This document shows positions 18,675-28,213 of a DNA stretch of 64,000 nucleotides, in pieces. The position numbers and the translations under genes were made by a program. Source of the stretch: Planctomycetota bacterium (GTDB lineage Bacteria; Planctomycetota; UBA1135; GCA-002748355); NCBI GenBank assembly GCA_020426005.1, contig JAGQQW010000004.1:1-64000 (forward strand), written 5' to 3'. The first letter of the stretch is position 1; the number at the start of each line of letters is the position of its first letter. Below the pieces are notes generated by a model that was not told the origin of the DNA, did not search any database, and saw only the letters and a list, made by a program, of their open reading frames with translations.

Positions 18675-20612
18675 ATGATGCATCCAACGATGGCACGTCG
18701 GCGTTGCGTTGCCTTCCTGGTCGCGACAAGCGCGCTGCTGAGCAGCGCTCTCCTTGCCCAGACGGGAGGCAAGATCCTCGGACGCGTCGTGGATCGCGAG
18801 GGCAACCCGGTCGTCGGTGCCGAGGTCGTGGTGCACTCGCAAGACGTCCTCTACCGCAGCGACCTCGGGCCGGGGGTCACCCACCGAATCAAGTCGGGTG
18901 CGCGCGGACGCTTTTCCTTCCGGATCGATGCCTCACGCACGTGGTCCGCGTGGGCGACGTGGACCGACGCGAATGGACGCCCCCACGCATCGACGGTGCG
19001 TGAACGCCTCGGTGACGGTGCCGTGACGACCCTGCCGGAGGATGGCATCGAACATGCGAAGCGCACGCTCGTCATCCGCAACGTGGACGCATGGCGACAG
19101 CGCGGGCCGCTGCGGTACCGCGTCGTCGCGCCGACGTTGTTTCGCTACTGGGTCGATCTCGAAGTTCCGGACAAGGATGGAGAAAGCGCGCAGAGCGAAG
19201 TCGGTGTCGCACTACCGCCGATGCCTGGTCTCCAGCCGTGGCTCGAGATCTTCGATCGCGAAGGCTACCCGCTGCACAACTGGCCGCTGACGAACGACGG
19301 CAAAGCCACGGTCACAGTCTCGATCCCGTCGCCACGGACCATCGCGGTGAAGGTCGTCGACGAAGACACGAAACAACCGGTGACTGACGCGAGTGTCCTC
19401 TGGGCTGCTTTTGCATGGCCGTGCTACCCGTTGCAATCGACGAGCATCGGCCGCTCGCTTCGAATTCGCGACCCAGGGATGGCGCAGCCGATTGCAGTCG
19501 ACCAAGACGGAGTCGCCCGATTCGATGTTTGTTGGTCGACAGAACCCCCGACCAACAAGTGCCACTTCTGTGACATCGTCGCCATGGCACCTGGACGTGC
19601 GCGCAAGACGATTCGCCTGAATGCAAACGACGGGACAGCGGAGTGCACACTCGAGATCGGTCCGTCGAGGACCGTTCGGTGCGGCTTGCGAGGTCGCGAC
19701 GGCACCCCGCTCGTTGGCATGCCATGCTATGTCTCCGCCAATGCCGCGCGAACGAAGACCTCCGAAATGAACTATGCATGGCGTCGACTCGAAACGGACA
19801 GCGACGGCACTCTGGCCTGGACCGCGTCCGTGCCCGCGAGCGCTTCGTTCGTCTGCCTCGCGCCAACCAACGCCGACCTCGCGGCCCTTCTGCCCAAGGA
19901 TGCTGAGCCGTTGCTCGGTCTGCCCCGCGCACATCAGCTGCTCTGGGTCGACACGCAGCAAAGGAAGGGTACGACCCACCTCGATTTCGACGACATCGGC
20001 TTCGGTCACTGGTCCGCTCACGAGGTCATCGCGAGAAGAAGCGACGGTGCACCAGCATCGCGATCGACACTTCTGTGTGAACGGACCCAAGGTGGACTCG
20101 GCACGGGTTTCTCGCAGGACGTCGTGCTGAGCCGTGATGGACGTGGACTCCTGGTCCTACAACCGGGTTCGTACGAGCTCGCGATCCTCGACCCGGAGAC
20201 GGGGGACTTCGCCATGCAACAACTCGACGTTCGAGAGGATCGCGTACCGTCGACGCAACGGCTCACTCTCGATCTCAGCTCGCCAAGGAGGATCGAGATC
20301 CTGGCCCTCGGCCCCGATGGCAATCCGTTGCCACGAGCCTCGCTCGAACACGGCCTCGGCACTCTCGGTGGTCGATGGGGTGTCGTCTCTCGAGCGCTGG
20401 CCTATCTGTCGCTTACGAGATCACCGACCAACGAACAGGGGATCGCGCACGTACTCCTCCCGTCTTGGGATCCCAGAGTCCTGAATGGCACGCTGAACAC
20501 GTGGCTGCAGTGGCGAGACAACGCAGGAAAGACATGGAGGACGCCCCGGCGGACGCTCGGAGACAGGGATTCCGGTCGTATCACATTCGAGTTCCCCAAA
20601 GTCGGGCGTTAG
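18675..20612 (+). CDS. Secreted carboxypeptidase-regulatory-like protein, tandem copy C
   Basis: A 645-residue protein. The ATG pair at 18675/18678 gives a signal peptide (VATSALLSSALLAQ), and the longer in-frame start at 18450 overlaps the lipoprotein gene. The mature N-terminus is a carboxypeptidase-regulatory-like module (GGKILGRVVDREGNPVVGAE). Residues about 20-249 differ from the downstream neighbour at only 13 positions by my count, but beyond FAWP the two proteins are only distantly alike. The next gene begins 2 bp after this stop codon. No catalytic motif is recognised; the protein is predicted to be secreted and all beta. Confidence 0.8.
   Translation: MMHPTMARRRCVAFLVATSALLSSALLAQTGGKILGRVVDREGNPVVGAEVVVHSQDVLYRSDLGPGVTHRIKSGARGRFSFRIDASRTWSAWATWTDANGRPHASTVRERLGDGAVTTLPEDGIEHAKRTLVIRNVDAWRQRGPLRYRVVAPTLFRYWVDLEVPDKDGESAQSEVGVALPPMPGLQPWLEIFDREGYPLHNWPLTNDGKATVTVSIPSPRTIAVKVVDEDTKQPVTDASVLWAAFAWPCYPLQSTSIGRSLRIRDPGMAQPIAVDQDGVARFDVCWSTEPPTNKCHFCDIVAMAPGRARKTIRLNANDGTAECTLEIGPSRTVRCGLRGRDGTPLVGMPCYVSANAARTKTSEMNYAWRRLETDSDGTLAWTASVPASASFVCLAPTNADLAALLPKDAEPLLGLPRAHQLLWVDTQQRKGTTHLDFDDIGFGHWSAHEVIARRSDGAPASRSTLLCERTQGGLGTGFSQDVVLSRDGRGLLVLQPGSYELAILDPETGDFAMQQLDVREDRVPSTQRLTLDLSSPRRIEILALGPDGNPLPRASLEHGLGTLGGRWGVVSRALAYLSLTRSPTNEQGIAHVLLPSWDPRVLNGTLNTWLQWRDNAGKTWRTPRRTLGDRDSGRITFEFPKVGR
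18735..19421 (+). repeat. Near-identical duplicated segment, copy 1
   Basis: This aligns without gaps with 20666-21352 at a constant offset of 1931 bp. The first part is almost identical base for base, and similarity declines towards the right end. The segment covers the end of the signal peptide and the first half of the mature protein only. Confidence 0.8.
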
Positions 20613-20614
20613 CG

Positions 20615-22522
20615 ATGCAGACAGCGAGACTCCACTTCGCCTACTTCGCGATCGCGACGACCGCTCTGCTGAGCAGCGCTCTCCTTGCCCAGACGGGAGG
20701 CAAGATCCTCGGACGCGTCGTGGATCGCGAGGGCAATCCGGTCGTCGGTGCCGAGGTCGTGGTGCACTCGCAAGACGTCCTCTACCGCAGCGACCTCGGG
20801 CCGGGCGTCACCCACCGAATCAAGTCGGGTGCGCGCGGACGCTTCGTCGTCCAGATCGATGCCTCGCGCACGTGGTCCGCGTGGGCGACGTGGACCGACG
20901 CGAATGGACTCCCACACGCCTCGACGGTGCGCGAACGGCTCGGCGACGGTGCCGTGACGACCCTGCCGGAGGATGGCATCGAGCATGCGAAGCGCACGCT
21001 CGTCATCCGCAACGCGGACGCATGGCGTCAGCGCGGACCGCTGCGCTACCGCGTCGTCGCGCCAACGTTGTTTCGCTACTGGGTCGATCTCGAAGTTCCG
21101 GACAAGGATGGAGAAAGCGCGCAGAGCGAGTTCCGTGTCGCACTACCGCCGATGCCCGGTCTCGAGCCGTGGCTCGAGATCTTCGATCGCGAAGGATACC
21201 CGCTGCACAACTGGCCACTGACGAACGACGGCAAGGCTACGGTCTCGGTCACGATCCCGACGCCACGAAGGATCGCCGTGAAGGTCGTCGACGAGGCAAC
21301 GAAGCAACCAGTGACCGACGCGAGCGTCCTCTGGGCCGCATTCGCGTGGCCGCACTATGCGCCGCGTGAGAACGGTTCGTACTCGCTGTACGTTCGAGAC
21401 TCGGGAATGGCGAAACCCAGACCTGTCGGTGCGGATGGCATCGCGCATCTCTACGTGTGCTGGGCGGATGCACCGAAACACTTGCGAGATCTCGTCGCAT
21501 TCGCACCGAACCGCGAGCGCAGCGTGCACCGCGTGACGGGGAAAGAGCTCGACGATGTAATCACGCTCGAGGTCGGGCCTTCGAAGACCGTACGATGCGA
21601 AGTGCGAGATCGCGAGGGCCATGCGATGCCGGATGTACCGTGCTACGTATCGGCGAATGCATCCTTGTCGAAGACGGGATACATGAACTACGCCTGGCGA
21701 CGACTCGATACGACATCTGATGGAACCTTGTCTTGGACTGCCGCATTGCCGCGCAATCCAACCTTCGTCTGCCTGGCTCCATCGCGCGCTCAACTCGCCC
21801 GACTCCTCCCCACCGACGCGGGCGCCCTGATTACATTGCCGGCGTCTCGCCAACTATTCCGGGCAGCATCGACCGCACAACCGAACCAGAACGACGAAGA
21901 CCTCGAGGACATCGGCTTCGGAACATGGGTCGCGCACGAAGTCGTCGCCCAGCGGAGCGACGGCGCTCCGGCAGCGCGCGCACTCCTCCTCTGTCGCCGC
22001 AGGGACACCACGCATTCTGGCAATGCGCAAGACATCGTTCTCTCCCGTGACGGCCGAGCGCTCCTCGTGCTATCCGAAGGCGAACACGACGTCGCGATCA
22101 TCGACCTCGAGACGGGAGACTTCGCGACGCAATCTCTCTCCGTGAGCAAGAACCGATCGGCCAAGGTGCAGCGCTTGGAGATCGCTCTCGCTGCCCCGTT
22201 CGCGGTCGACGTCGAAGCTCGTGACGCCTCCGAGAAGCCATTGGCGAATGCGAAGATTCACTACGAGTTGCTCAAAGGCGGCGGTCCGTGGGAAGTCATC
22301 CGCCGCGCGCTCGAGTACATGGCACGGCAGCAGCCGGCTACCGACGCGAACGGCAGGGCCCGCTTGATCGTTCCCACGCGCGACCCGACGCTTCCGGTCG
22401 CGGCACAAACGGGCCGCATGCTCTGGCGCGATCGCGGCGGCAAGGTACTTCGCTCGGACTCTCAACTCCTCGACGAATCGTATCGAGGCACCGTGACCTT
22501 CCACTTCTTGTTCTCACAGTAG
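20615..22522 (+). CDS. Secreted carboxypeptidase-regulatory-like protein, tandem copy C'
   Basis: A 635-residue protein starting at ATG 20615 with signal peptide FAIATTALLSSALLAQ. The N-terminal half is almost the same as in the upstream gene (GGKILGRVVDREGNPVVGAE; LRYRVVAPTLFRYWVDLEVP). The C-terminal half keeps the same plan (NYAWRRL, DIGFGTWVAHEV, QDIVLSRDGRALLVL) but has diverged strongly. It is 2 bp downstream of copy C, so the two are surely transcribed together. The contrast between a conserved front and a divergent back suggests gene conversion or recent partial duplication. The ligand or role is unknown. Confidence 0.8.
   Translation: MQTARLHFAYFAIATTALLSSALLAQTGGKILGRVVDREGNPVVGAEVVVHSQDVLYRSDLGPGVTHRIKSGARGRFVVQIDASRTWSAWATWTDANGLPHASTVRERLGDGAVTTLPEDGIEHAKRTLVIRNADAWRQRGPLRYRVVAPTLFRYWVDLEVPDKDGESAQSEFRVALPPMPGLEPWLEIFDREGYPLHNWPLTNDGKATVSVTIPTPRRIAVKVVDEATKQPVTDASVLWAAFAWPHYAPRENGSYSLYVRDSGMAKPRPVGADGIAHLYVCWADAPKHLRDLVAFAPNRERSVHRVTGKELDDVITLEVGPSKTVRCEVRDREGHAMPDVPCYVSANASLSKTGYMNYAWRRLDTTSDGTLSWTAALPRNPTFVCLAPSRAQLARLLPTDAGALITLPASRQLFRAASTAQPNQNDEDLEDIGFGTWVAHEVVAQRSDGAPAARALLLCRRRDTTHSGNAQDIVLSRDGRALLVLSEGEHDVAIIDLETGDFATQSLSVSKNRSAKVQRLEIALAAPFAVDVEARDASEKPLANAKIHYELLKGGGPWEVIRRALEYMARQQPATDANGRARLIVPTRDPTLPVAAQTGRMLWRDRGGKVLRSDSQLLDESYRGTVTFHFLFSQ
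20666..21352 (+). repeat. Near-identical duplicated segment, copy 2
   Basis: Second copy of 18735-19421. Thirteen amino-acid differences were counted over about 229 residues. Flanking sequence on both sides is clearly less similar. Confidence 0.8.
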
Positions 22523-22525
22523 ACG

Positions 22526-22553
22526 CCGGCGGGAAGCGCGGAGAACCTGCCGG
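22526..22553 (+). terminator. Possible hairpin terminator after the tandem pair
   Basis: An 8-bp stem (22526-22533 with 22546-22553, one G-U pair) with a 12-nt loop starts just after the stop of copy C'. There is no T-run, so intrinsic termination is uncertain. Confidence 0.3.
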
Positions 22554-22688
22554 ACTCAGGGGCAGCGGTGACATCGTGGCTGCGTTGTTTATTGGCAACG
22601 CCCTCGCGTTACTCTCGCTTCGAGCGGGAGTATTCTACGTGCACCCCGTCGAGCCGCCGCGACCTCTGATTGCAAAGAGGAAGAGCGC

Positions 22689-23864
22689 ATGTTGGCATCG
22701 AGCCGACTGGCACTGGCCGCCATTCTGATCGTTTCCGCGTCGACCGCCCAAGGCCGCGACCTCAAGGTCGATGCTCGCGGTGGTGTCGGCATCTACACGC
22801 AGATCCAGGATGCCATCGACGCCTCGGTCGACGGCGACCGCATCGAAGTTGCCCAGGGGAGCTACCAGGGATTCACGGTCACGAAGGCGATATCGATTTT
22901 TGGCACGAGTGGCGGCATCGCGATCGTGGGCACGCCTCGACAGCCTGCTGCGGTCATCGTTCGTGACATCCCTGCGTCCAAGACATGCTCGCTCCGAGAC
23001 GTCGTCATCTTCGGGCCTTATGCGACGATGTGTTCGGTTCAGGATTGCCGAGGGAACGTCCTTCTCGAGGGAGTCTATGGGATCGACCGTGGCGAGGTCG
23101 AAGTACGCAGATCGAGCAACGTCACGCTGAAGCGCATCTACCTCTTGGACTCTGGTCCTCTCCGCATCTCCGATTCGCATGTCAACCTGAGCGATTGCCT
23201 CATGAACGGGAATCGTTCGATCCTCGGGGCAGCCATCGAAATCGAGCGTAGCCTCGTCGATGCCTCGGATATCGCGGTGCTCATGTCTACCGATGCAACG
23301 GCACCGGCGATCGCGCTCAACAAGGCGCTCGTCTGGCTGCGATCCACGCGCCCGTTCGAGACGAACAGCGCGCGTCGCTTCCCGATCCACTGCGCCGCGG
23401 CATCGCGCACGCTCGCGATCGTCGGTACTGGATCCCTGACCGTGATGTCCCCCAACTACTACATCCTGACTCCCAACGCATCGGGCGCGAGTGCCATCGA
23501 TACACGCATCCTCCTGACACCGCGCGACGCTTGCGGCGTTGCGATCACGAAGCCGGGCGGCGTTGGCCAGTCGATCGAAGTGCGCATCGCCGGATCGGTC
23601 GGTACTCCGTTCGCGCTCTTCCTCGGAACTCCCCGTGACGCGACTTGGATCGCTCCGCTCGACGGCATCCTGTCGATCGATCCGCAAATCTTGCTAGTGT
23701 CACGGATCTTGTCGCAGAGCCAATATCAGACCGGATACGACTTCGTAACGGTGCCGATCCCCAACGACGCACGCCTTCGGTCTCTGCCCTACGGGGTCCA
23801 AGCACTCGGAACAGACCATCGTGGGATCGTGCTGAGCAACGCGGATATTGCGATCGTGCGGTGA
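22689..23864 (+). CDS. Secreted beta-helix protein with shared C-terminal module
   Basis: A 391-residue protein. The ATG at 22689 follows an AGAGGAAG site. The signal peptide is LALAAILIVSASTAQG. The sequence YTQIQDAIDASVDGDRIEVA opens a right-handed beta-helix like those at 11253 and 14686 but is much diverged from them. Short strands continue through VNLSDCLMNG and similar turns. The C-terminal 110 residues match the shared module, ending VPIPNDARLRSLPYGVQ and LSNADIAIV. It closes the island of plus-strand secreted proteins. A predicted secreted or surface protein; no catalytic residues identified. Confidence 0.75.
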   Translation: MLASSRLALAAILIVSASTAQGRDLKVDARGGVGIYTQIQDAIDASVDGDRIEVAQGSYQGFTVTKAISIFGTSGGIAIVGTPRQPAAVIVRDIPASKTCSLRDVVIFGPYATMCSVQDCRGNVLLEGVYGIDRGEVEVRRSSNVTLKRIYLLDSGPLRISDSHVNLSDCLMNGNRSILGAAIEIERSLVDASDIAVLMSTDATAPAIALNKALVWLRSTRPFETNSARRFPIHCAAASRTLAIVGTGSLTVMSPNYYILTPNASGASAIDTRILLTPRDACGVAITKPGGVGQSIEVRIAGSVGTPFALFLGTPRDATWIAPLDGILSIDPQILLVSRILSQSQYQTGYDFVTVPIPNDARLRSLPYGVQALGTDHRGIVLSNADIAIVR

Positions 23865-23902
23865 AACGGACAAGCTTGGCGGCCGCGACCGCCACCTCGT
23901 GA

Positions 23903-24406
23903 TCACGAGTTCATGGCGGATGCCAAGAGATCCGCGATCGCCGCATGACCGCGTGCTCGCGCGATGTCCTGCGCAGTTCGACCTGTGGTGTCCACGGCAT
24001 GCGGGTCCGCTCCGTGGTCCAGGAGTTCTGCAACCGCGGGTTCGCAGCCGAACCATGCAGCCTGCATCAACGGCGTGATGCCCGCAGTGTTCGGAACGTC
24101 GGCGTCGGCGCCGGCCTCGAGCAAGAGGCGGACACAGGTCGCTTGTCGATCGGGCTGCGATGGCGTCTCGAGAGTCGCGGCGTGCAACACCGAGTTGTCG
24201 TCCTCGAAGCGTCGATTCGGGTCCGCACCGGCCGCGAGCAGGAGCTGCACGATCTCGACGCGGTAGCTCCGCGCCGCGGACATGAGAGGCGTGTAGCCGA
24301 TGGCGTTGCACGCGTCGACGTCGAGACCCGCGGCGAGCAACGACTGGACGGCGTCGAGGTCTCCGCTTCCCGCTGCCTGGAGGAACCGTTGCGTCGAGTC
24401 CGTCAT
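23903..24406 (-). CDS. Ankyrin-repeat protein
   Basis: A 167-residue protein made almost entirely of ankyrin repeats. Four can be seen, with landmarks LDAVQSLLAAGLDVDACNAI, GYTPLMSAARSYRVEIVQLL, EAGADADVPNTAGITPLMQA and LLDHGADPHAVDTTGRTAQD. No signal peptide is visible, so it should be a cytoplasmic protein-protein interaction module. Its ATG overlaps the stop of the upstream lipoprotein gene by one base (TGATG), which suggests translational coupling and a shared pathway. The partner is unknown. Confidence 0.9.
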   Translation of the reverse strand: MTDSTQRFLQAAGSGDLDAVQSLLAAGLDVDACNAIGYTPLMSAARSYRVEIVQLLLAAGADPNRRFEDDNSVLHAATLETPSQPDRQATCVRLLLEAGADADVPNTAGITPLMQAAWFGCEPAVAELLDHGADPHAVDTTGRTAQDIARARGHAAIADLLASAMNS

Positions 24407-24858
24407 CAGCGCGAAGCGACCGTGTCGTCTTCGGTCGCGGGCATCACGATCGGCGCGGTGGACAACTCCAGCAGCCGGCGCAGGCTCTCTTGCATCGTGT
24501 TCATGCCGATGTGGCGCAGCCCATCAGGCCCGGTCTCTTCGATGCGCTTCTCGCGGAAGGCACGACCGAGCATGTCGATCCAACCTGCTTGTTGCCCGTC
24601 GGGATAGCAGACTCGATACAGCACGACGGGGTCGTCGGGATCCGCGATCTCGAGGAGCTCGAGGCTACCGACGCGGGCGCCGTCGACCGTGACGTCCCAG
24701 CGTGCCTTCTCGTGCACCGCGCGCGGACTCGCGTCCGGCGGTAGCTTCTCGACGACGGTGACGACGCACGAGGAGAGAGGCGCGAGGGCGGAAAGGAGAC
24801 AAGCCGCCACCGAAGCCTTGATCAGGTTCGGACGTTTGGGGGGATTCATCGCGATCAT
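24406..24858 (-). CDS. Small predicted lipoprotein of unknown function
   Basis: A 150-residue protein. A lipobox (SALAPLSSC) about 30 residues in predicts a lipidated, exported protein. The mature part contains WDVTVDGARVGSLELLEIAD and YPDGQQAGWIDMLGRAFR. I do not recognise a family. A second ATG three codons later is possible. The coupling to the ankyrin gene (stop and start share a base) is the only functional hint. It diverges from the helicase gene across about 200 bp. Confidence 0.65.
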   Translation of the reverse strand: MIAMNPPKRPNLIKASVAACLLSALAPLSSCVVTVVEKLPPDASPRAVHEKARWDVTVDGARVGSLELLEIADPDDPVVLYRVCYPDGQQAGWIDMLGRAFREKRIEETGPDGLRHIGMNTMQESLRRLLELSTAPIVMPATEDDTVASR

Positions 24859-25062
24859 GCGTTAGGCCCGGTGACGGCTGTCTGGTCGGTGCATGGCGCG
24901 TTCGAACAGACACACGCCACGTCGTTCCGTGAGGTCGGGGAGCACGAACTGCTGTTTCCCTTCGCTCAGATTCCTTGATCGGATGGAACGCGTAGTCGCT
25001 TGAGCGAAAATCGCGATGTCAGCGAAAAGATCGACGCGCCGTGGCCCTGCTCACCCGGCAAG

Positions 25063-27018
25063 ATGACGCCCGTGTCCCTCGCTGCCGATCTGCCTTCCCT
25101 CTTCGGTCCGGATGGCCCTCTTGCGCGTCGCCTCGAGGGCTACGAGCGCCGTCCCGAACAGGAGGCGCTGTGCACCGCCATCGCCGAGACGCTCGACAAG
25201 GGCGGGACGATCGTCGCCGAGGCGGGCACCGGCGTCGGCAAGTCGTTCGCCTATCTCGTTCCGGCGATCCTCTTGGCCGAGCGCACGAAGAAGCGCGTCG
25301 TCGTCTCGACGCGCACCAAGGCGCTCCAGGCGCAGCTCGCGACCAAGGACATCCCGTTCCTCCAGGCGGTGTTGCCGATCGAGTTCACGGCGACGGTCTG
25401 CGTCGGGCGCAACAACTACGTGTGTCGGCGCCGCCTCGAGACGGCGTGGAACGACCGCAACTCGCTCTTCGACGACGGCAGCGAGGCCGAAGAACTCGCA
25501 TCGATCCTCGATTGGGTGCGTCGCGGTCCCGAGTTCGGGCTGCGAAGCGAACTCTCGTTCGTCCCGAGCGCGAAGGCGTGGGGCGAAGTGCAGGCCGAGA
25601 GCGGGAACTGCCTCGGTGCGGCGTGTCGCCACTACGAACCCTGCGAGTGGCAGAAGGCCAAACGACGCATGCAGACGTCGCAGATCCTCATCGTCAACCA
25701 CGCGCTCTACTTCGCCGACCTCCAGCTCCGGCGACAGGGCGCGCAGTACCTGCCCGATCACCACCTCGTCGTCTTCGACGAAGCGCACCACGTCGAGAAC
25801 ATCGCTTCCGAAGCGCTCGGCGCTCGCCTCACGCCTGGCATGCTCGAATGGGTGCTCAGCCGGCTCGCGGGCCGTCGCAACAAGGGCCTCCTCGCTCGCC
25901 ACGGCCTCTATCGGGAGATCGAGGCGATCGAAGCGATTCGCCGCGTCGCCAAGGAGTACTGGGCACGGATCGATACACGCATGGAACCGATCGGCTCCGG
26001 CACGCTCCGCATGGGCACGGAGGACGTCGTCGAAGACACGCTCAGCTCGATGCTCGACGGACTCGCGCGCGGGCTCCACGAGTTCGCCGAGAGCGCCGAA
26101 CGAGAAACCGAGCTCGAGATCAAGTCCCGCGCCGACCGACTGTTCGATCTTGCGACGATCGTGAGATCGTTCGCGGCGCCCGCAGCGGACGGCACGGTGC
26201 GTTGGATCGAGCGCGAGCGAGCACATTGCACACTGCACGCTGCCCCTGTGCGCATCGGTGACATCCTGCGCGAGGCGCTCTTCGACCAGGTGCCCAACTC
26301 GGTCCTGGTGAGCGCGACCCTCGGTCCGCCGGACGATGGGTTCGCATGGCTGCGCGAACGACTCGGCATCGACAGGATGGCGACGACGCTACGCGTCGGC
26401 TCGCCGTTCCCCTACCGGGACAACGTGCGGTTCGAAGTCGAAGAAGGCCTGCCCGATCCGTCGTCACAGGCCCTCGAGTTCGAACGCGAGGCCGCGCATC
26501 GCGTCGTCGATCTGTGCCTCGACAACGACGGAAGCGCACTCGTCCTCTGCACTTCGTGGCGCTTCGCGCAGCGTTGTGCCGAAGTCCTGCGCCCCGCGCT
26601 CGCGGCGATCGATGTCGAGGTGCTCGTCCAAGGCGAGAGGCCGCTCGAACAACTCGTCGAACAAAAACGTGCTGACAAGCGCAGCGTCCTCGTCGGCACC
26701 GACAGCCTGTGGGAAGGGATCGACCTTCCTGGAGACGCCGTGACCCTCGTGATCCTGACGCGCTTTCCGTTCCCGGTTCCGAGTCACCCGCTCACCGCAG
26801 CACGCGCCGACGATCTCGAGAAGCGTGGCGCATCGAGCTTTCACGAGTACATGATCCCGCTCGCGTTGCTCAAGTTCGTGCAGGGTTTTGGGCGTCTCGT
26901 GCGCAGCAGTCACGACAAGGGTCGTGTCGTATTGCTCGACCCGCGCGCGCGTCGCAAGCGCTACGGTCGACGCTTCCTCGACGCGCTCCCCGGTGGCCTC
27001 GGCGAAGCAGCCGACTGA
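25063..27018 (+). CDS. dinG: DinG/YoaA-type ATP-dependent DNA helicase (XPD-like)
   Basis: A 651-residue superfamily 2 helicase of the Rad3/XPD group. Walker A is AEAGTGVGKS (53-61), and the DEAH box is at 239-242 (VVFDEAHHVE). Between them are Cys121, Cys183, Cys188 and Cys194, spaced as in the 4Fe-4S domain of DinG/XPD, followed by the typical ILIVNHALYFADL. C-terminal motifs include LVLCTSWRF, GTDSLWEGIDLPGDAVTLVI and KFVQGFGRLVRS. The family unwinds DNA 5'-3' and helps resolve R-loops, forks or damaged DNA. I chose ATG 25063; a TTG at 25000 would add 21 residues. The gene stands alone. Convergent with the epimerase gene, only 10 bp apart. Confidence 0.92.
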   Translation: MTPVSLAADLPSLFGPDGPLARRLEGYERRPEQEALCTAIAETLDKGGTIVAEAGTGVGKSFAYLVPAILLAERTKKRVVVSTRTKALQAQLATKDIPFLQAVLPIEFTATVCVGRNNYVCRRRLETAWNDRNSLFDDGSEAEELASILDWVRRGPEFGLRSELSFVPSAKAWGEVQAESGNCLGAACRHYEPCEWQKAKRRMQTSQILIVNHALYFADLQLRRQGAQYLPDHHLVVFDEAHHVENIASEALGARLTPGMLEWVLSRLAGRRNKGLLARHGLYREIEAIEAIRRVAKEYWARIDTRMEPIGSGTLRMGTEDVVEDTLSSMLDGLARGLHEFAESAERETELEIKSRADRLFDLATIVRSFAAPAADGTVRWIERERAHCTLHAAPVRIGDILREALFDQVPNSVLVSATLGPPDDGFAWLRERLGIDRMATTLRVGSPFPYRDNVRFEVEEGLPDPSSQALEFEREAAHRVVDLCLDNDGSALVLCTSWRFAQRCAEVLRPALAAIDVEVLVQGERPLEQLVEQKRADKRSVLVGTDSLWEGIDLPGDAVTLVILTRFPFPVPSHPLTAARADDLEKRGASSFHEYMIPLALLKFVQGFGRLVRSSHDKGRVVLLDPRARRKRYGRRFLDALPGGLGEAAD

Positions 27019-27028
27019 CGCACGGACA

Positions 27029-28213
27029 TCATTCCACGGGCGACGACATCGAATGCGCGAGCCGTGCGCACTGGATCTGCATCCGCGGCATGTGGAAGGG
27101 TCCCTTCCAATGATTGCCCTTGAGCGTCGAACTGATCGTTCCCGTCCGATGCAAGTAGCCGAACCACTCACCGAACTCGCGGTCGCGAAACTTCTCGTGC
27201 GCCCAGCCGTGTATCTCGGCGTGCCACTCGGCGTAGCGTCGCTCGCCAGTCATCGCAAAGGCCATCAGAGTCGCGATGATCGCCTCGTTGTGCGGCCACC
27301 AGAACTTCATGTCGTGCCAATACTCGCTGACGGGTAGTCCACGGGCATCGATGAAGTAGAGGAGCCCTCCATGCTCGGCATCACGCCCGCGGGCCCAGCT
27401 CCAATCGAGGATCTTGCATCCGAGGTCACACAGCTCGCCGTCGTCGCGATGTCGGGCTTCACGAAGGACGAACCACGCGGCTTCGATCGCGTGGCCCGGA
27501 TTGAGCAGGCGGCCATCGAACGTGTCGACGAAGCCGCCATCCATGCCGACGCTTTCGAGCACGCACTGCATGTCCTCACGCACGTGCAGATCACGGATCA
27601 CGGTGATCGCAGCGTCGATACGCTCGTCCACACGTTCGAGTCCGATCGACTCACGCAGTTCTTGTGCAGTGCCGATCGTGATCATCGGAATCGACAGACT
27701 GCGCATCGGCCGTTCGCCCGTCCACTTGGGCTCGCATTCGTGCGCCACGAAGGAATCGAACGCCCGCTGCGCGAGATCCCGATAGCGAGCAACGCCAGTC
27801 GCACGAAAGAGCTCCCCGAACGCGATCGCCGCAAAGCTCTCGGTAAACGCATAGCGTCGTTTGCGGAGCGGACGCCCTTCCTTGGTCAGCAAATACCACA
27901 TGCGACCGTCGCTCGGATCGACACAGTGCTTCTCGAGAAAGTCCGCACCGTGCAATGCGAGCTCCAGCCACTCGTCACGCTCCGCGGCTCCTGCGAACAA
28001 CGGCTCGTTGTAGACCTCGCCGAGCAACCACGTGAACCGCGCTTGCTGCCACACGGCCTTGTCCGTGTCGACGACCCTGCCGTCACGATCGAGCGAAACG
28101 GTGAATCCCCCGTCCTCGCGATCGACCGCGTGCCGCATCCAGAACGGCAGCGCGTCCCCGAGCAAGTCGTCACGATAGGAGCGAAACAACGCAGCTGCGT
28201 CCCTGGGTGTCAC
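27029..28213 (-). CDS. AGE-family epimerase (N-acylglucosamine 2-epimerase-like)
   Basis: A 394-residue (alpha/alpha)6-barrel enzyme of usual family length. Recognisable motifs are [10 protein letters not shown] (His241), FWWPHNEA (about 304-311), EWFGYL and KGPFHMPRM (His374). The two histidines are the expected general acid/base pair of AGE enzymes. The family interconverts GlcNAc and ManNAc or related sugars. In this operon ManNAc released by the lyase is the likely substrate, which would feed GlcNAc catabolism; that is an inference from context. The start overlaps the stop of the upstream symporter gene by 4 bp. Other AGE members act on mannose or cellobiose, so substrate is not proven. 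Confidence 0.9.
   Translation of the reverse strand: MTPRDAAALFRSYRDDLLGDALPFWMRHAVDREDGGFTVSLDRDGRVVDTDKAVWQQARFTWLLGEVYNEPLFAGAAERDEWLELALHGADFLEKHCVDPSDGRMWYLLTKEGRPLRKRRYAFTESFAAIAFGELFRATGVARYRDLAQRAFDSFVAHECEPKWTGERPMRSLSIPMITIGTAQELRESIGLERVDERIDAAITVIRDLHVREDMQCVLESVGMDGGFVDTFDGRLLNPGHAIEAAWFVLREARHRDDGELCDLGCKILDWSWARGRDAEHGGLLYFIDARGLPVSEYWHDMKFWWPHNEAIIATLMAFAMTGERRYAEWHAEIHGWAHEKFRDREFGEWFGYLHRTGTISSTLKGNHWKGPFHMPRMQIQCARLAHSMSSPVE

Noticed and set aside
7093-23864. CRISPR or short tandem arrays in the repetitive island
   Set aside because: Repetition is at protein-domain and whole-gene level. No regularly spaced short repeats with spacers were seen.
25051-26238. 395-codon minus-strand frame opposite the helicase gene
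   Set aside because: Antisense to conserved helicase motifs; no family features.
27019-27028. Terminator between the convergent helicase and epimerase genes
   Set aside because: Only 10 bp are available and no stem can be drawn across the junction with confidence.
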